Source of the DNA: Stramonita haemastoma
Taxonomy: Eukaryota > Mollusca > Gastropoda > Neogastropoda > Muricidae
NCBI GenBank assembly: GCA_030674155.1
Contig: CM060322.1
Location: forward strand, 66,443,736-66,507,735
Length of the DNA stretch: 64,000 nt
Direction: 5' to 3'
The position numbers and the translations under genes are program-made. This document shows, piece after piece, positions 60,171 to 64,000 of the stretch. The notes beneath the pieces are model-generated. The model was given only the letters and a program-made list of their open reading frames with translations, was not told the DNA's origin and made no database searches. Numbering within the stretch: position 1 is the stretch's first letter; each line of letters starts with the position of its first letter.

Positions 60171-60974
60171 TCAAGTCTCCAAGTTTTCAACAAAATCCTG
60201 CCTTATTTTTAAGGCATTGAAAAGATATAAACTTAGCCTACGAATGGTAAATACAGAGCCATATTTCAACACATTTACGTATGGTTGATCGATTGGGACC
60301 AAGTACTTATACCTTAGATTTTCATACAGAATACAATTTCTTATAAAATGTTCTTCATCTTCCACTACCTTACACAACTTACACATGTAGTCAGTATCCT
60401 TCTTAAAAGTTCTCCTGAAAGATGATCCATTAATTGGTAGCAAGCCGAGACGAAGCTTAACTAAACAATCTCTAAAACATTTTATATCCATGTATTCGAA
60501 ATAAAGTTCACATCCAAAGTCAGCTTTAAACAGTCTATATGTCTGATATATGTCTTTAGCCACTATAGACCCATTCCACTCTTGTAAATATACATCTATC
60601 ATTCTTTGCTTAAACAACGATTTAAAAGTATGTTCACAACCAACTCCTTGCTCCAACCAGGCATACCCAAAACCAAGAGTAAACAAGGTATGTTTAAGTA
60701 AAGTTACCCAGCATGTTTTGCCATATTCGTCCAAGTTAACAAGCATTAGATAAGCTTGCTTGGGAAGTCTATCTATGTCCATTTTTAAAAGCTTAAACCA
60801 GTATCGAATGCACCTGACTGCACTGTTTACATATAATGGATAACGTCCTATTTCTCCATAAACAAATTTATTTGGTACCCTAAGTGGAACGTTTAGAAAA
60901 CGTTTACATGCCATGGTATGTATCTTTTCAATATTGCTCAGTCTATGAAGACCCCACATCTCAGACCCATACAA
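60171..60974 (-). pseudogene. LINE ORF2 C-terminal domain with zinc knuckle
   Basis: 267-codon frame with MYGSEMWGLHRLSNIEKIHT (the post-RT YG.E.W block), RFLNVPLRVPNKFVYGEIGR, and YMCKLCKVVEDEEHFIRNC, a C-x2-C-x7-H-x4-C knuckle expected at the end of many APE-type LINE ORF2 proteins. Separated from the RT frame by a frameshift between 60974 and 61030. Confidence 0.85.
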
Positions 60975-61029
60975 GAGAATTGGCAGTACCTGCGCATCAA
61001 AAATTCGAAAAAAACAATCCTTTGAAATG

Positions 61030-62260
61030 TCATTTAGTTTTGATATAATGTTTCACGCATTCAACACATGCATGCCTTCCTTTCATGGCAAGAGCATCTA
61101 CACCTCTGTTCAGGCTCATTCTCGTGGTAAAAACAAATCCTAGATAACTGTATTTATTAACCACTTCTAATACACTGCCACCTAACTTCCATTTTTCCTT
61201 CTTACCCAAAAATCCACCTTTGCGAAAAACCATAACTTTTGTCTTGTCGATGTTAACATTCAAAAACATTTTTGTACATGCATTGTATAGACTGTTAATT
61301 TGGTTTTGTAAACCATCCGCAGTATATGATAACAGAACTATATCATCAGCAAACAAAAGAAGATACAATTCAAGAAAACTGGGCAACAACTGTATACCAT
61401 GAAGACCGTTAGTATCAACTGCTGAAGCTACTTCATTTATATACAATGAAAACAATATCGGACTCAACACACATCCCTGTCTTAGACCGATTGGACAATC
61501 AAAAAATTCAGTTAGTCTGCTCTCGATACGCACACAAGACACCACCGATTCATACATGGCAATAACAGCATTTAGATATTTCCCCTGAATTCCATTTTGA
61601 TTCATAATATTGAACAAAGGCTGACGTTGAACAGAGTCAAAGGCTTTCCTCAGATCGACAAAGCATGCATAAAGTTTTCCTCTTTTCTTTGCTAAACACT
61701 TCTCGACCACTGCTTGGAGTGTAAAAATATGATCTGCTGTGGAATAGCCACTTCTGAATCCAGCTTGTGACTCTGTCAGTTTTTCATGATCTTCAGCCCA
61801 CTGCACAAGTCTTTTGTTTAGAACCGACGTATAACATTTACTAGTCAAGCTCAATAAAGAAACTCCCCTGTAATTATCAGTTAAACTGTCATCTCCCTTT
61901 TTCAGAATTGGTACAATAATGGCTTTTGCCCATTGATTTGGGTACACACTATTATCAAACAAGATATTGAACAATTTGGTTAAAAAGCGCACAGCCAGAT
62001 TGTCTGCTAGCTTTAACATTTCTGCAAAGATGTTATCAACACCACAAGCCTTGCCTCTTTTTAAGTGTTGTAAGGCATCAGCAACTTCCTTTTCAGAGAT
62101 AGGCTGATTAAGCTGACAGCTTAAGTCATTGCCTTCTTCTTGTACAAGGCCAGTAGCTGGACTCATACTGGTGTTTATTGTGTTTTCGTTAAACAATTGC
62201 TGAAAATGATTGAACCACTGATCATCAGTTATATCTTTACAGATTTTGTTTTTCGCCTTC
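61030..62260 (-). pseudogene. LINE reverse transcriptase
   Basis: Frame from about 62260 (ICKDITDDQWFNHFQQLF, MFNENTINTS) through LKRGKACGVDNIFAEMLK, AIIVPILKKGDDSLTDNYRG (RT fingers), ESQAGFRSGYSTADHIF, YACFVDLRKAFDSVQRQPL (motif A, catalytic Asp), PIGLRQGCVLSPILFSLYIN (motif B), LLLFADDIVLLSY (motif C, FADD at 61342-61353) and LNVNIDKTKVMVFRKGG. All catalytic residues present. The frame does not join the endonuclease frame. Confidence 0.92.
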
Positions 62261-63605
62261 CTGAAACTTGCTTAAGTTCTTTCCAAAAGTGCTTGCTATT
62301 TTTACCAAGAGAAGCCAAGTACTTGGCTTTTTCTCGCTTATGTCTAGTTTTTTTGCATTTAATCAACTTTTTATAGTCTGTTCGTGCCTTTACGTACAAA
62401 AATCGATCATTATCTCCCTTCGACCGACGGAACTTTGACAGACATTGTCGTGCTTTATGTTTAGCATCTTTACATTCTGCGTCAAACCAAAGGGCATCTT
62501 GCTGGTTATTCCCAATGCAGACACGCCTTCTCATACATTCACTGGCCTGTAATAATGCATTTGTGAAAGTTTCCAATGCCCCATCAATATTATGGTCTAG
62601 CAATGAAAAAGCATGCATACACATATCCTGCATTTCATCTGAACAAAGATTTGACAGAAAACTACCCTCCTTTGTATCATCCCAGACTAATTTGTTGACC
62701 CATTTCTTAATGCTTGTGTTTGCAGTACACAAATCATTTTTACTTTTACGTAGTGTCAGCATAACAGGAAAATGTGGCGAGTCAATAAAAGTAACAGTCT
62801 TAACAGCATGAACCAAATCAGCAACACACAGCTCTCTAGACATAATGACATAATCAATTGTGCTTCCCCCATTTGGTGAAACAAATGTCAACGACTCATC
62901 AAAACCAAACTGACACAAACCATTCAACACAACACAATCAAATATGGAACATACATTCAACAATTCTTTCCCAAAAGTGTTCACCTCTTTGTCATCAGAT
63001 TTTCTTTCAAATAACAAGTCTGCCCTTTCATCTACACCTCTGTGATTCCAGATTTCCACATCTACATCCACACTCATAGGCAAAGCATTCATACAACCTG
63101 TCCGTGCATTCAAATCGCCCATTATGATCAAAGAAAATTCCCCTCTCACTACATGCAAATCCACAATACACTGCTCTAGCACTTCTATTCCATAACCATT
63201 GTTAGCTGTGTTCCAGTATTTACTGTCATATGGATGGATGTACAGACACACAAAGATGATATTTTTCTGAACGTTAAACAGCGATTTATCTATCTCTAAA
63301 ACAATCAAATGCTCATAATGTGTTTCAATTCTGTGCACAAGCTTTGATAAAGCCTTATGTACAAAGACAAGCACGCCACCAGAATTCCTATAACTGTTCG
63401 ACAGCTTCACTGCTTTCGAAATATGTATATCGTAATCACTGAATGCAGAATAAGTATAATTTTCAGAAGCTACAAAAGTTTCATTTAATGCAAAAATATC
63501 GTAACACAACAGTGACTGGATTACATCTTTAATGTCCAGTTTTCTTAACCAGCCATTGCAGTTCCATGTACATATTTTTATTTCCCCTGGGCTTCGGCCA
63601 CACCC
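62229..63605 (-). pseudogene. LINE APE-type endonuclease
   Basis: After a TAG at 63606 the frame reads GEIKICTWNCNGWLRKL (TWNxxG start of the endonuclease), FALNETFVASENYTYS (NET), SGGVLVFVHKAL, LIIMGDLNARTGCMNA (GDxNAR), STIDYVIMSREL (DY) and DSPHFPVMLTL (SPHxPV, catalytic His). These are the signature blocks of apurinic-endonuclease-like LINE domains. A long basic linker (RFLYVKARTDYKKLIKCKKT) follows before a frameshift near 62250. Probably recently active. Confidence 0.92.
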
Positions 63606-63997
63606 CTATTTAGTTTTAACCCCTCTCCCCCCTCTCCCATTACCACCACCCCCACCACGCCCACTCTGCTTCTGTTTTGGCCCTTTGCTGGCTGGTCTAA
63701 CCCACTGCTGCAGTGTGGGTGTTTGTGTGGGTGTGTGGAGTTCTCCAGGCCCCGTGGATGACACTGCTCGCCCTCTGTGGCGTGTGTTGACAGGGCTTCT
63801 TGGTCCCAATCCAATTGCAGAGGTGCTGCTTCGCCGTGTGTCTTGTGCCTCACATACTTTCTTAAGTTGTGACCTGTCACCTCGGTCAAGGTTGTGCTGA
63901 GACCTGTCAGGTGGCCTCTGAGATCGTGAGACATTGAGGTCTGGGTACTGCAACACTGGAAGCGAAAGTGCTTGCTGTGAAGAGGGCATGGAGTCAT
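63606..63997 (-). pseudogene. LINE N-terminal/ORF1-like region
   Basis: Frame in register with the endonuclease but separated by TAG at 63606. Contains a proline/serine/arginine-rich stretch and SGRGGGGGNGRGGRGVKTK. Either the end of ORF1 or an ORF2 N-terminus with a nonsense mutation; the window edge prevents a decision. Confidence 0.5.
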
Positions 63998-64000
63998 CGT

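Overview
The window is non-coding-rich, AT-leaning eukaryotic DNA. It is packed with (CA)n, (GA)n, (AT)n and (AAT)n microsatellites, several classes of broken LINEs, tRNA-derived SINEs, small TIR elements and exon-like pieces with GT/AG borders. There are no operons, no rRNA or tRNA genes and no intact long gene. It looks like an invertebrate animal genome; a mollusc (gastropod-like) is my best guess from the LINE/SINE mix, but that is inference. Two runs of exactly 100 N (21780-21879 and 41401-41500) mark scaffold gaps.

The large-scale layout is an inverted segmental duplication. Arm A (1 to about 17820) is mirrored by arm C (about 45580 to 58655, opposite orientation). A third, shorter copy B (about 19040-22990) is direct relative to C and inverted relative to A. 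All copies carry the same candidate host-gene exons (minus strand in A, plus in B and C). Each copy has its own frameshifts or stops, so they read as decayed duplicates of one unidentified multi-exon gene. Arms A and C also share an RTE-like LINE fragment and, on the strand opposite to the exons, a tandem array of roughly 54-nt exon-like cassettes bounded by TTACAG and GTAAGT.

Arm A is interrupted at 9506-14649 by a 5.1-kb TIR element (TAGGTAGGACCAC ends, TAGTAT target duplication). Arm C supplies the empty site. That element contains a 1.5-kb internally deleted piggyBac (9647-11136, TTAA flanks). A 1.2-kb part of the element is repeated inverted at 17826-19036. Arm C holds a longer copy of a gene with a CxxC-type N-terminal region and an RNase H-like core resembling the animal DUF7869 family (56060-57840); only its 3' part survives in arm A (814-1463).

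The spacer between the arms (about 23000-43600) is a nest of transposons. A CR1/Rex-like LINE (27287-32675, minus) is split by an L2-like LINE (29185-31100) and a 421-bp MITE. A second related LINE (33538-39780, minus) is split by a pogo-like DNA transposon (35043-36543), an unassigned segment and two MITEs, one nested in the other. SINEs and LINE fragments fill the rest to 43680. The right end (59967-64000) is a LINE on the minus strand with endonuclease, reverse transcriptase and C-terminal zinc-knuckle regions in three different frames.

No functional pathway can be reconstructed. The story is structural: duplication and inversion of a gene-plus-exon-array segment, followed by insertion of several transposon classes that date one another by nesting.
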